From Niebla homalea (taxonomy: Eukaryota; Ascomycota; Lecanoromycetes; Lecanorales; Ramalinaceae), in the NCBI GenBank assembly GCA_019925105.1, contig JAHGAU010000002.1, forward strand, positions 124,001 to 188,000: a DNA stretch of 64,000 nt. The letters run 5' to 3'. Numbering within the stretch: the first letter of the stretch is position 1; the number at the start of each line of letters is the position of its first letter. Positions 13,736 to 24,292 of the stretch are shown piece by piece. Below the pieces are notes generated by a model that saw nothing but the letters and a program-made list of their open reading frames with translations, did no database searches and was not told the DNA's origin. The position numbers were made by a program, and so were the translations under genes.

Positions 13736-14662
13736 ATGTTCAATTTCCCTATTGTGGCGCTCGGCCTGAGCTTCCTCGCCAACAATGTCGCCGCCTTGCC
13801 CTCCATGCCGGCGATGCTTGAAGAGCGCGACATGAGCATGACCGACACCATCAACATGTATATCTCCGCCCTCGAATCCAGCGGCTTCGTCCCCAACGCC
13901 AAAGCCAGCAAACGGGATGGCAACAGCAACGACACCCAGCCACTGGACATCTCCTCGCTCCTCGCAGCGCGCGACAACACCCCACTGCCCCCCTTGCCAC
14001 AGGTCCTCAACGTCCTCGCCTCCTTCGGCTTCAAGCCCTCCAAGCGCGACCTCGGCGACAATGAATCTTCTGCACCCGAGGAAGAGGAATTGGCAAAACG
14101 TGATAACGCCACCATCCCCGACACCAGCCTCGTCATCTCCCTCCTCAAGGCCAAGGGTTTCGTGCCGACCGGCAGCAAGAAAGCGCGGGATCTTGGCGAC
14201 CTCGTCTCCCGCTTTGCCGACCTCCTGCCCCGCGACTCAACCAACTCGGACGTCCAGACGGTGGTCTCCAACCTCGTGGCTGCGGGCTACAACCCGGCCG
14301 ACTTCGCAGGGTCCAAGGCCGTCATGGCGTTCACGCAATCCACCCTGAAGACCGAGACCACGGCATCTTGCCCCAACGACAACAATACCCTCTATGCGAC
14401 GGGCGGGCAGACTTATCAAATCGGCTGCTATGTGGATTTCCCGCAGGGCGATCTTCCCGCCGACCACAGCGTGGACTTCCCGGCCTGCTTGGCGAAGTGT
14501 TCCGCTTATCCGGGGGGCCAGTGCGTGGCGGCGGTATGGCAGAAGGGGGCCCATTGGGCGGTGAATAATCAGTATGGGAACTGCTACATGAAGTACACGG
14601 CCACCAAGGCGGCGTACAATGTGGCGTTCAACTCGGGGCGGAACACCAATTTCTTGTTTTGA
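13736..14662 (+). CDS. Secreted protein with four ~44-aa repeats, Kex2-type sites and a C-terminal PAN/Apple-like domain (308 aa)
   Basis: Single-exon gene. Residues 1-20 form a signal peptide (hydrophobic core, AxA-like end at VAA-LP). The mature part holds four imperfect repeats, each starting with Arg-Asp (RD at 31, 79, 122, 166) and ending in a GF/GY-x-P motif (50-53, 98-101, 141-144, 184-187), a spacing of 48, 43 and 43-44 residues. Dibasic sites suited to Kex2-type cleavage lie between repeats: KR at 59-60, 103-104 and 121-122, and KK at 148-149. Residues ~213-300 carry Cys residues in a PAN/Apple-like arrangement (IGCYVDFP, CLAKC, QCVAAVW, GNCYMK), a fold that binds protein or carbohydrate. 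I infer export and processing into peptides plus a C-terminal binding module. No catalytic motif is visible and the family is not one I recognise. It could be an effector, a cell-wall protein or a signalling precursor. Confidence 0.82.
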   Translation: MFNFPIVALGLSFLANNVAALPSMPAMLEERDMSMTDTINMYISALESSGFVPNAKASKRDGNSNDTQPLDISSLLAARDNTPLPPLPQVLNVLASFGFKPSKRDLGDNESSAPEEEELAKRDNATIPDTSLVISLLKAKGFVPTGSKKARDLGDLVSRFADLLPRDSTNSDVQTVVSNLVAAGYNPADFAGSKAVMAFTQSTLKTETTASCPNDNNTLYATGGQTYQIGCYVDFPQGDLPADHSVDFPACLAKCSAYPGGQCVAAVWQKGAHWAVNNQYGNCYMKYTATKAAYNVAFNSGRNTNFLF

Positions 14663-15040
14663 TTCGCTTGGCAGTGCATCGGTAAGCGACTGGTCGCTAT
14701 ATTGTGTGATGGATAATGCTGGGTGGATATCCTGCTCACGATTTCATGTACATCGTCTATTGGACTGGGTGTTCGAGTCATTGTTAGATAGACTTTCTTA
14801 TGTGTCGATGCAAGTGAAATCGTTTGTAAATATAACTTGAGCAAATGATACCCGAGAGCAAATGTCCCTTGAGTGCTCCCAAGTGCAAAGCAATTGAACA
14901 GCTTTGAGTCGTCCATGGTATGCGTACATCCACCTTGTTCTTTCCAAATCGCCTCGCTCTACCGGGGTAGGTCCTACGTTCATTGACGGTATCATTCTCT
15001 CGGCTCCTGAGGCTGATATTCGGAAGCCTGCATGTTATGT
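14663..15040. other. Intergenic, no feature recognised
   Basis: About 380 bp between the converging ends of the secreted-repeat gene (plus strand) and the HET pseudogene (minus strand). It presumably holds both 3' ends. No repeat or exon was seen. Confidence 0.5.
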
Positions 15041-16862
15041 CTACTCCAGCACGAATTCTTCCAAAATGCCTGGACTGGGTACATCTTTCTTCATCTCGCC
15101 CCACATAATGCCATGGACATAGGCCTCACCCACAAGCCGATGGACCTTCACATCCTCTTCACCTTGTCTCAGAATCAATGGCACGGAAGCGTTGGGAAGA
15201 ATCACGACCAAATCGCCTTGTCGGGTCCCGCAAGGTCCAACACCAATCCTACCTCCCTTGGTTGCGAAGAAGCTTCGTCCCAAGCATAAGCTGGCAAACG
15301 CATCCATGTACTTGAAACAAAGCTTTTCTATCTCGACTGTGGGGAGTGTCATCCCATTTCGGCTATCCCTCGGTCCAGGGGCTCAACAAAAACGTTTCGA
15401 GAAAGGTTTGATACCCAATAGAAGCATCCACTTTCATACAACAAGACCCAAATAAGTGATCACCGATCAAGGTACGATGATACACATTGCTCATGATCTC
15501 ATCATTTCGCGGAATATATATGTGCCTTGGCGTTGAAGCAGTCTGTATTCCAAGCGAAGGTTTTTGCCGCACGTTCTCCCTTTGTGCTTGTATCGACATC
15601 GTCATCCATGAGTCGGACATGTCGTTCTTCTTCAGTGCCTAACTCTAGGTTCTCGACTGGCAGGTATGCGCCAGCCGCGCACGCCACCTCGTCGACCGGA
15701 AATCCACGCATATGAAGTTGCATTTCGTTCCTCGGCGACGGCCACAAATTACGGTACTCACCCGATGCCGCGATCTTACCGCATTTGTAAATATTGAGTA
15801 GGCTGGTCAAGTACTCTCTGGAGCTCCAATCTGGGCACCAACTTGGGAGGTCGCCATGTCCAGGCTGGCTTGAGGCGCGGCGGATTAAAGACGCTCCCCG
15901 AGGATGATTAGCTATTAGATGCCTATTGAGGTTCAGGAAAACAGTCTCCGCAGGCTTTTCATAATCTATATCTATGATGACCTCCCCTATCAGACCGAGT
16001 AGACCGTAGACTTTGTCGGCTGCTATTGCTGTCGATCGATTACGTGAGAGAGCGAGCATTGTAAGAGCATCCAACCGTGGCCGCTTTTCTCGCCTTTTCC
16101 ATGCCATCAGTTCAAACATACGACGAACGTCAGACTGTCCCTTTCGTCCCCACCCAGTCAACGATCCGACAGGTTTGAACTTTGCGAAAAGTTTCAGGAG
16201 ATCATGCAACGCATCCCATTCAATAACGTTCCGTCCGCAAAGAAACTGTAGGCCACCGGTCGGAAGCAGAGCCTCCAAAGGGTCCACGTACGATGAAAAC
16301 AAGGCAGCCTAAAGGGATGACGAATCCCGAGCCAGGCGTCGGATCTCATACTCGGCAAGCCAAACTGCGCGTGTGAGGCGTTTTCGCCAATTGCGAGGTA
16401 TCCCTCTCGAGTCTCCGATGCCAGCAAGGGAGGGATCGTGTCTATAGCGCCTTGCAGAGAAGGATCAGGCTTCCCAAGCCAGACCACGACTCTACCGGCA
16501 GTCGTGTAGATCCTTCCCATCAGGGGAATCTGCGAGCTTTTCTCGGCCGCATCGGGTTGGTTGATGCAAACCGCATCTATTACCAGGATTGCTTTGGTTT
16601 GTGAGCAGCGAGGTATGGCAGTGCTTCAAATACATGCCTCGTTCACGCTGAGGTGACGCTTGCCCTGACTATGGGTATCCCGAATGCCAATTTCATTGTC
16701 GCAGATTTGGTTGTCCCAAGTATAAGAAAGCGCGGCATAGTCTGGCTCATCATCTAGGCTGGCATTTTGCAGACTGCATTCAATTCGGCTACCTTCTGCA
16801 CTCAAGATGGAGAGCAAACAAATCTCATTGGGTCTCAGTCGATATTGGTATGATAGTGACAT
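15041..16862 (-). pseudogene. HET-domain (heterokaryon incompatibility) protein, frameshifted pseudogene
   Basis: The reading frame must change several times to follow the HET family. Codons from 16862 give an N-terminus ending in the block PDYAALSYTWDNQ. Near 16625 the frame hits TGA while the expected helix ALPYLAAHKPKQSW continues in a shifted frame. The first frame then resumes with the hallmark VIDAVCINQPDAAEKS and YTTAGRVVVWLGKPD. Near 16275 the frame shifts again to EALLPTGGLQFLCGRNVIEW and runs to 15502. Two more shifts lead to YHRTLIGDHLFG and then to the typical HET C-terminus (RSFFATKGGRIGVGP, GEAYVHGIMWGE), ending at 15041. HET proteins trigger incompatibility or programmed cell death after non-self recognition. 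At least four disruptions make a functional product unlikely. Sequencing indels are the alternative explanation. Confidence 0.82.
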
Positions 16863-16953
16863 CTTGGGCAGCTGGATTTGGAGGGACTGAGCAATCAGTG
16901 CAAGTGAGCGTCAAGGTTGAAATGAGACAACCTACATCTTAGCTCCCTCCCCA

Positions 16954-17894
16954 TCAGGCACCAGCATTGCATTTAGCCTTGGCCGCAGCGATTCTTGGCA
17001 TTCTTTGCATTGGGAAGCCAGGTCTCGTGTCTTTGCAGAGAATGATGTCCAGATTAGCATTGAATGTGGGACAGTCTGGCCGGCTGCAGAGCGTTGTAGT
17101 TCTCAAGCGCCAACGGTAGTAGCAAGCCAGACGGGGAAGCTCTGGCGCCGCATGTTCGTAAGCCCATTGCAGGTGTCCGGCCGTCACGACGAGTCGCATC
17201 CAATTCAGAGGGATACGAGAAGGGCGTAGTATCCATTGCGGCAGCAAAGGTAATTTGAGCTCCCACCACAACATTGCTGGGGATTCAATTGGAGGAATCC
17301 CTAGGCCGCTGACATCCGACAGTAGCAGTGTGAGAGTCCCAGGTCCGAATGTTATGCATGAGTTCGCCATCCACTGGTCCCTTCTAAAGGCCTCGTTCCA
17401 AAGCTCTCGCTAAGACTTCTAAACCAACGTCCATGCCTGGGCGTTCAGAAAATGCAGCAAGAACCCCAGTAAGCCAGTTGGCATAATACTCCTCATCAGA
17501 CTCTTCGGCTTGTACAGTAAGTATCCCAGTCTCTGTTGTTAGTTGGTTCGGGTCATCACCAAAAGCAAGTCTGTGCTTTGACGAACTTGGGCCTGGATGA
17601 CGTGTAGCTAATTCATCAACAGTAATTCTTTTCAATGCTGAAAAGGTGTGTAACATGCTCCGAATCAATTCTGGCCAATCGTTTCGACATGCTAACCACA
17701 AGTCAATCTCGGCGAAATACAAAGTTTTGAATGTCAATTGAGAGGGATACAGGAGAGATTTCAGCTTAATCCTAAGTCTTCAAGTTGAGTTCTTTGCATA
17801 CCAGTCGTACGGTAAGCAGTTGATCAGGCCGCAGGTGTTTCAAAACCGTATCAAGCAATTCTACTGGAAGGCTTTGAAGGTGAAATGCCATCAT
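16954..17894 (-). pseudogene. F-box-like protein, degraded gene
   Basis: Reading leftwards from the ATG at 17894, the first ~35 codons form an F-box: LPVELLDTVLKHLRPDQLLT followed by VRLVCKEL. A TAG about 40 codons in, then a one-base shift, leads into KLKSLLYPSQLTFKTLYFAE and the frame 17737-17384. A second shift is needed to enter 17370-16954 (SPAMLWWELKLPLLPQW, then CSRPDCP). Near 17015 the frame slips once more and TWLPNAKNAKNRCGQG appears in the neighbouring frame. F-box proteins are SCF ubiquitin-ligase adaptors. Other segments show no recognisable motif. The gene lies 92 bp upstream of the HET pseudogene on the same strand and shares its indel-type damage. A spliced functional version cannot be excluded for the first break, since GTATGC and CTTAG flank it, but the later shifts have no such excuse. 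Confidence 0.6.
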
Positions 17895-18200
17895 TAGTAA
17901 AGGGGATGGGAACAGTTTTGATGTCTAGAGCGGCCAGATAGCTAAATGTCATTCATACTTTGGTCTCTTTCGTGCAACCAGGTCATTGAAATCCCGTGCT
18001 TCTTTCGGTTCCATCTCAGATCTTTGGGACACCAATGCGTTCACCTGGTGGAGATTTCCAGAAAGACGTATGTTCTAGCCCTGTCAATTACCGTCATACG
18101 CGTACGCAGGCGTGTGCCTTTTAAGGAGTTCAGTACATATTTGCTACATTGTTTGCTTGAGACTTTATCGGTCGACGAGGACAGAGCAAGAAATGGAAAC

Positions 18201-18240
<40 letters not shown>

Positions 18241-18393
18241 GTGAGAGATGAGACAACAAATCGTGGTGGATGGCTAGCCAGAGTTGTACGCACTGTAGAC
18301 TCAACAATCCGCGGGAATCCATTTAAATCACTATACCCTTTCCCATACTTACCATGCTCAATCATTGCTCTTCCGTTCCCCCACTCCTTCTCT
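17895..18393. other. Intergenic with (GA)n microsatellite
   Basis: About 500 bp between two minus-strand genes. It contains a GA-rich microsatellite at about 18198-18240 and no recognisable exon. The left part would be promoter of the degraded F-box gene and the right part the 3' end of the SDR gene. Confidence 0.6.
18198..18240. repeat. (GA)n microsatellite
   Basis: Run of about twenty GA dinucleotides with one G insertion and minor interruptions, in non-coding DNA. Confidence 0.9.
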
Positions 18394-19320
18394 TTACCAT
18401 TTCTCTACACTCGGCCTCATATCGATCTCGAAGGTAAATGCCGTCCTGGGCTGGGTGTGGAGGTGCCAGTACGCGTCTGCAATCTGTTGTCATCAGGTAT
18501 TAGCACACCTGGCCTTCAATTGCAGTCACCCCCAGCAACCCCGTCAGATCCTCCAAATGCAAGGCATGATGTAAAGGGTCACGATTCATACTCACCGCCT
18601 CCGGACTAATCTTCCCTCCCTCTCCCATATCCCATCCCTTCGTCCTCGGTATATCAATCACCCCATCAATGACCGCATGTGCAACATGCACACCCTGCGG
18701 CCCAAACTCCCTTGCCAAACTTTGTGCCATCGCCCTGAGCGCGAACTTGGGCCCCGCAAAGCTAGCGAACCTTGCCGACCCCTTCAGACTCGCTGTTGCC
18801 CCCGTGAAGACCACTGTAGCGGGGTATTGCCCCTTCTCATGCTTGAGCAACAATGGCAGCAAACACTGGCTAAAATTGAAGGCTCCCATGATCGTACCAT
18901 CAATGCCGGATTGCATGTCCTCGGCCTCCAGCTCGAGGAAGGGTTTGCGAGCGAATTTGCCGGAAGCGTTGAAGATGGCGGCGGCGACGTTGACGTCGTT
19001 GCCCCATTTCTCCTTGACGGCGGTGACCATGGACTCCACGCTCTTGCGGTCGGAAACGTCGGTGGGGATGCCAACAGCTTGGCCTCCACTCTTGTTGATT
19101 TGCTCGACAAGGTCGGTGTGATTTTGTGGGGTGCGAGAGAGGAGGGCAACAGGGTATTGCTTTGCGAAGCGGAGGGCGATGGAGGCGCCGGTCTAGAGCA
19201 TTGGAAATCAGCATGTTACAGGTTCTATCGTAGGGAACCAGCATGGCTGAGGGAGGGCAGGGGGGAACATACGCCAGGTCCAACGCCTGCAATGACGGCA
19301 ACGGATGATGGAGATGACAT
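18394..19320 (-). CDS. Short-chain dehydrogenase/reductase (SDR), non-canonical active site, 244 aa
   Basis: Three exons on the minus strand, 19320-19273, 19192-18596 and 18483-18394, join in frame to 735 nt. Introns have GTATGT and GTGAGT donors and CTCTAG and ACAACAG acceptors. The Rossmann nucleotide-binding motif GVGPGTG is at residues 12-18 and is split by intron 1; an NAS motif follows at ~91-93. The expected catalytic Tyr-x-x-x-Lys reads Phe161-A-G-P-Lys165, so the Tyr is replaced by Phe, with Ser151 upstream. I recall an SDR subgroup with the same F-x-x-x-K and the downstream HVAHAVIDG block, so this looks like a family property, not decay. Length is normal for classical SDRs. The substrate is unknown and NAD(P) binding is inferred. 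Confidence 0.9.
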
Positions 19321-19418
19321 GTTGAGGTGTTGAGCAACAGTGAAGAGGCGGCGAGCTGTGGGAAGCATATAAGTGTACCCTGTGTGCAATGGCATGTAAT
19401 TATTGCAGCACCGTGCCT

Positions 19419-19427
19419 ATATAAGGC
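19419..19427 (-). promoter_or_regulatory. Putative TATA box of the SDR gene
   Basis: The motif TATATAAGG on the plus strand (CCTTATATA on the minus strand) lies about 100 bp upstream of the SDR start codon at 19320. Position and sequence fit a TATA element; this is inference from sequence only. Confidence 0.4.
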
Positions 19428-20997
19428 TTTCGAGTTTTTGTCATTGAGACTCCGCGATTGCGCGAGCGCGAGACATGCGTGGATTATGTCATGGGCCGAG
19501 AGGAGGCGCCGAGGGGTTGGTAATCAAGCTTCTAGATATCGCTGAGAACAGAGGGATATCTTCGAGATTTGCTCCAGACCTCGAAATGGGGGCTTGGGGG
19601 ATAGTCCTCAAGGCGCCAAAAAAGTTGCCCCACGCACCCTCCTCCTTCATTCCCGTGAACAAGGGCAGATGTAATCCAATACCGCCACCCGACGGTGGAG
19701 ATGCCTCTGCAGAATTGCTTCCCTCGAGCAATCATCTCCATTGCTTAGAGCCTTCAATGATACATTCGCTGGTTACCCAAGCGAGTTGAAATGGCTACCG
19801 TCGGATTCGAACTGGGCATCTGTAGCCCCCGCAACATTCTAGAAGGGGATGAGGGAGAAGAGATTTGGGCGGGGCTTCTCCGTTTACGCCATGACAGCCA
19901 AGAAACGTTCTCTTATTCGAGAATATAATTAGTATTTGTTCAATTCTCGTTGCCTCAGTGTCATTCATGCCTTTCTCTTGATATAATTGCCATAAGTTAC
20001 ACCTTCATTGGACTCTTCCCCTTGTAATTTGGACTTAATCAATGATTTGATGGAGTCAGTGCACCCTGATGTAGCATTCCCTCTCCACGTACGACTACTT
20101 GTATGCAACTTCACGAACATGGCTATCATGGGACCAGCTACCAGCGGTCTCTCCAGTGCTCATTCTTCAGACTGTCTCGTGCGATCCTTTCATAAATTCT
20201 GAATATCCACGTCGCCAACAGCCTGCCAGTTCGGCGCCTCTTTTGAGTATCAGATTATTCCAAACCTCCCTTTACTCAACTGCCCTTGATCGCCAACCTT
20301 ATGAGCCAGGCCACCAAACCTTGGCGAGGACTCTCTGTACACAGAAGAGGAGAAAAAAGGCATTAAGGTCATCAGCCGTTATGTTTCTTCAAGCGGCAAG
20401 CAGTCCTGAAGATTCCAGACTCCCAAATCAACACCCAAACATGCAGCGATGTTTTACACACAACGCAGCACGTCCCAACAAACATACAGCTGGGGTCGAG
20501 ACAAAAGGCAGACAGCCAAAAAGCGTGGGAAATCGTGGGATCTGAAGCTTTCTGCAACGGCTATCGAAGCATTGCAGCCCGAACGAAAGCCTGATACAAC
20601 ACAAATACAGACCACGGGTTTTGGGTTTCTCCTACGCTTTTGCCTGCCGCGACTCCCAACATTATCGCTTGTGAGATTGCCTTGTTGCACGATATTGACG
20701 GCTATTCTTAGAGTTCATGCGATTCTCGTTCTCCGTGTTGCGACCATTGAAGATGCTCAGAGCAAAAAAGACTTTGCGACAACGGCACGTCTGAGTTCCA
20801 TCTTTAAGATGATGCAGGAAGCAGACGCGGTGAACAGTGAGTAACCAATCGCAATACTCGCCGGGTCCGAGCTAAAGATCGTGGACGGACGCGGATTGCG
20901 CTTTGAGGGCCCGGAGACACCCTAAAAGCCAGCCGGCGCATAGCGGAAGCCCCTGTGCCTATCTGGCTATTGCGAGCTTGCGGCGGGACTGGTGGCC
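19428..20997. other. Intergenic, one small inverted repeat
   Basis: No convincing gene. A short hairpin with a tRNA-like core (GGCTAC at 19793-19798, GTAGCC at 19822-19827, TTCGAA between) is described under findings. The rest holds only short open frames without conserved motifs. Confidence 0.5.
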
Positions 20998-21313
20998 ATG
21001 ATGCCAACGCAGCAAGGCCGTTCTAGCAGTCCTTCTGGAACATCGACAGCGACAACGACATCGGAAAAAGATGGCGGTGTAGCGAACACGGCACACAAAT
21101 TTGAACATGCGAAATTGCGAAATTGGGTATTGGGAAATTGGCGATCTCAAGTCGAAAAAATTAAGCATGTCCGTGCAGAAATGAATAAATTACAACAAAC
21201 GATGTAAGTTATCAATCTGACTATGGACAAGCCTGGCTGACTCGGAGTCTCGTAGATGTCGCACCCGCCAACGCTTTGAGAAAATGCTCCGAAATTCAGC
21301 AGCATACCGTTAG
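20998..21313 (+). CDS. Possible small basic helical protein, two exons (87 aa)
   Basis: An ATG at 20998 opens 206 nt of coding sequence to a GTAAGT donor at 21204. A CTGAC branch-point-like motif and a TCGTAG acceptor end the 52-nt intron at 21255. Exon 2 (21256-21313) closes with TAG, giving 88 codons in frame. The first ~28 residues are Ser/Thr-rich. The rest is basic and helical, with KLRNWVLGNWRSQVEKIKHV followed by RAEMNKLQQT, and could form a short coiled coil. No family is recognised. Good splice signals and helical composition support a real gene, but its small size and lack of homology evidence keep confidence low. Confidence 0.4.
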
Positions 21314-23029
21314 ACTTCATCGCGATGAGAGAGAGAAAGCAAGTCTGAGGGGAAAAAGGCTGCTATTGGGTGAATCATGGGCGCCGAGAGATCCAGCTTC
21401 GAGGAGGGGAACTGAGCGACAATCGACTTCCCCTTTTCAACCATGTGGTGGGCTTGACCGATAATAATCCCTGGAGACGGCATAAACCAATCATCAGGGT
21501 TTGGCTCCCGCTCAGCGGCTCAGGACCTGCGCAAAAGGGTGGGAGGGCTCATGGGCATGCTCTTTCTAACCCGTTAAAAGCCGTTACCCAAAGGAGGGAG
21601 CGGCGCCGCACAAGATCGGTACTGTCTGTGGTACCCTTTCCCATACACCCGACGTTGCAACAAATAATAAATGTTATGCTACAAACCCGGATAGGAATTA
21701 GGACCCCCAGGCAAGGGAATTGGAATGCAACTTGCCGAGCAAAGCCAGAAGACATCTGGAACGACACATTCGGGGTTATGACGATGAGCTGATGCAAGGT
21801 CAACGGTATGCACGAGTATTCATATATCTATAGTGTGGGTGGCTCGAAATAAGCGAACATCTCCAGAATGGGTCGGTTCTTGCATCGAGACCATGATTGG
21901 CATGCATGCATCATGAATTGTCAGCGAGCATGACGTCCGGCATTCATACGACCAAATGCACGTCCGGATATTTGGTAACATCATCCATCCTCAGGTACGT
22001 ATTCCGGTAAGGATGCTGTGCGCGGCTGACGTGACACCAGCGGAGACTCGTTCTTCGTAATCAATTGGTCCCTTCCAGAAGACGCTAGGATTGTCCAGCT
22101 CAAGCTCGAAGAATCACCAGAATCACCTCAGCGAATATAAATGTAAAGACCGCAGTCATCCTCTTGTGAAGGTTCAGCTATGATTCCGACTGACTCATCT
22201 ATACAGCCTCTTGTAGATGTTTCATCTCGCATCTTGTTGGTTCTTGTAAGGTTAAAAGGGGCAAGGGATAAGGCCGTCATACAGGTCGCCTGAGCCAGCG
22301 TAAAGGGGATTTGGGGTCCAGCGATTGGGAGCGCAAATCTACTGCGTCGCAAACCCAACAGTCAGAAAAACTGCGCAGCACGCATCACATAAGCAGTAAG
22401 CATATATGAATGAATCATTTTATTTGCCGGATGACTGCATAATTTATCTACCATCTGTCTGCGACTTCGAAAACTACAAGAGAATCGCAGAATCCAAGGC
22501 AAAAAATAGCATATAAGAACAGGTAATAAGAGCGACTTTTTGCCGCTTTGGTTAGGAATCGTTGAAGCAAGCTTTGCCGCTAAGAACGGTAATATAACCA
22601 ATATTTCCATCGAATATTAAATACATCCCAGCCACTCAACTCCTAAACCAGAGAAAATCTCTTCCTCAAACAGATTCTCTCTCCTACCTACTCATTAAAC
22701 GGGTCTACAGCATCACGAATCTACCAGGAAACTGCTTAGCAGTTTTACAGCTCAGCCCAGACATCTTGGATCTTTCTCTCCTTGAGCAGAGGTCCATTAA
22801 TATCAATATATTGATCCAGTCTTCAGAAACATCCGACCGACCCTATGTCTAGAGAGTGTGGAAGTCAGCAACATCCCTCCTCCTCTCTCCAACAAACACG
22901 AGACAGTCAAACAGCTAGAGCGACTGGCGAGATAAGAACGGGAGACCTCAGACCCGACTGGGGACGACATCCTCCACCCCAGACCTGAGTCTGATCCTCT
23001 CATGCACGCGACTTTTCCAACAAGACAAC
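21314..23029. other. Intergenic, no gene recognised
   Basis: About 1.7 kb without recognisable exons or repeats. The final few hundred bases should be promoter and 5' UTR of the gene starting at 23030. Confidence 0.5.
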
Positions 23030-24292
23030 ATGAATCAATACTACTACGTTCAAACTGGATACAGTCAATTTGATAGCCCCAACTCGGCCTCAACATCACC
23101 CTCAACATCACCATCCCCCCCTTTCCACTATTGGACCCCTGCCCAATACAAATCGACACCTGTCAAAGAATACCGACGACACGCAAAGAAGGTCAGCTAT
23201 GACACCCCAAATGGCCGTGATGGACCGTATGCGCCTGCGGAATTTTCCTCACCCAGCTATTCCAAAAGGCAGCCAAACCGCACGTCGCCAGCCACCCAAT
23301 ACCAGGAGCATGTGAGTAGAGACGATCTCGAGCGTGTCCATACCAAGGCTCGGCGCTACTCCTCCACCGCCGATCCCCGTGGCGGTGGCGGCAGGAGAAC
23401 AGGCAATAGCAGCTATAGCAAGGAGACATATCATTTTGGTTCGAGGGAGACTCCACCACGACGCCACACGTCCGTGAAGACGCAGACACAGCGCATCTAC
23501 ACCGATACGTCTGACAGCGCAGATGATTCACCCACGTACACCCACATTAAGCCGATAAAGTTGGATACCCGACACAAACACCCAACCAGGGCAAGAGCTA
23601 ACAATCCTTTCTTCTACACTCAGGCTGCCCAAGATTCCGATGACTCACCAGCACCTCGCAAAACAATCCCTCGCCGCGAATCAACTTCCAGACCGTCAAC
23701 TGCTACTCGACGGGCCAAAGTCGTGGATCCACCTCGCGAGGCGACCGCAGCTGACGCTTTCAAATTTCGCATTCCGGCCGGCTATTCGCTGAAAAATTGG
23801 GATCCAGATGAGGCACCAATCATGCTGCTCGGGAGCGTATTTGACGCTAATTCCTTGGGCAAGTGGATCTATGACTGGACAGTCTTTCACCATGGGCCAG
23901 CCACCCCCATCTCAGATGTCGCGGGCGATCTCTGGCTATTACTCATCAAGCTTGCCCACAAGATGAAACGCGCCGACGAATGCTTGCCCCGGATTAAGCG
24001 TAGCCACGACTACTACACCGTGCAAGACTTCCTCGAGGGTGGCGATCGCCTGTGGGCCCAGTTCAAGGAGCTGCTGGAGACGGGTGAGGAGTACATGTGG
24101 AAGGTGGCAAAGAAGCAAGGAGGAAAGGAGGGCCCGGTGATGGGCAAGAATAGTGGGTGTGAGTTTGTGGACTCGATGTTCGGTCGAGATCGTCGATTGG
24201 AAGAGACTCAGTACCTAATGCAGGGGATCAGGCTGTGGATTATGCGATTCGAGGCGCATTGCGAGGACATTTGCAGGTCTTCCAAGGCATAA
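23030..24292 (+). CDS. Conserved fungal protein with disordered N-terminus and helical C-terminal domain (420 aa)
   Basis: Uninterrupted 420-codon frame. Residues 1-240 are rich in Ser, Thr, Pro, Arg and Tyr and look disordered, with phosphorylation-prone patches such as DTSDSADDSP. From about residue 245 a compact conserved-looking domain begins: FRIPAGYSLKNWDPDEAPI, then LGSVFDANSLGKWIYDWTV and GDLWLLLIKLAHKMKRADEC, and it runs to the C-terminus as predicted helices. I recall the combination PAGYSLKxWDP plus LGSVFDANSLGKWIYDWT from uncharacterised proteins across Pezizomycotina, sometimes labelled vegetative cell wall protein gp1-like because of the low-complexity part. No catalytic motif, signal peptide or membrane segment is visible. 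The function is unknown. Confidence 0.85.
   Translation: MNQYYYVQTGYSQFDSPNSASTSPSTSPSPPFHYWTPAQYKSTPVKEYRRHAKKVSYDTPNGRDGPYAPAEFSSPSYSKRQPNRTSPATQYQEHVSRDDLERVHTKARRYSSTADPRGGGGRRTGNSSYSKETYHFGSRETPPRRHTSVKTQTQRIYTDTSDSADDSPTYTHIKPIKLDTRHKHPTRARANNPFFYTQAAQDSDDSPAPRKTIPRRESTSRPSTATRRAKVVDPPREATAADAFKFRIPAGYSLKNWDPDEAPIMLLGSVFDANSLGKWIYDWTVFHHGPATPISDVAGDLWLLLIKLAHKMKRADECLPRIKRSHDYYTVQDFLEGGDRLWAQFKELLETGEEYMWKVAKKQGGKEGPVMGKNSGCEFVDSMFGRDRRLEETQYLMQGIRLWIMRFEAHCEDICRSSKA

Noticed and set aside
19772..19830. Possible tRNA gene
   Set aside because: GTTCGAATC is present but the T-stem does not pair and no D-arm or anticodon arm can be found.
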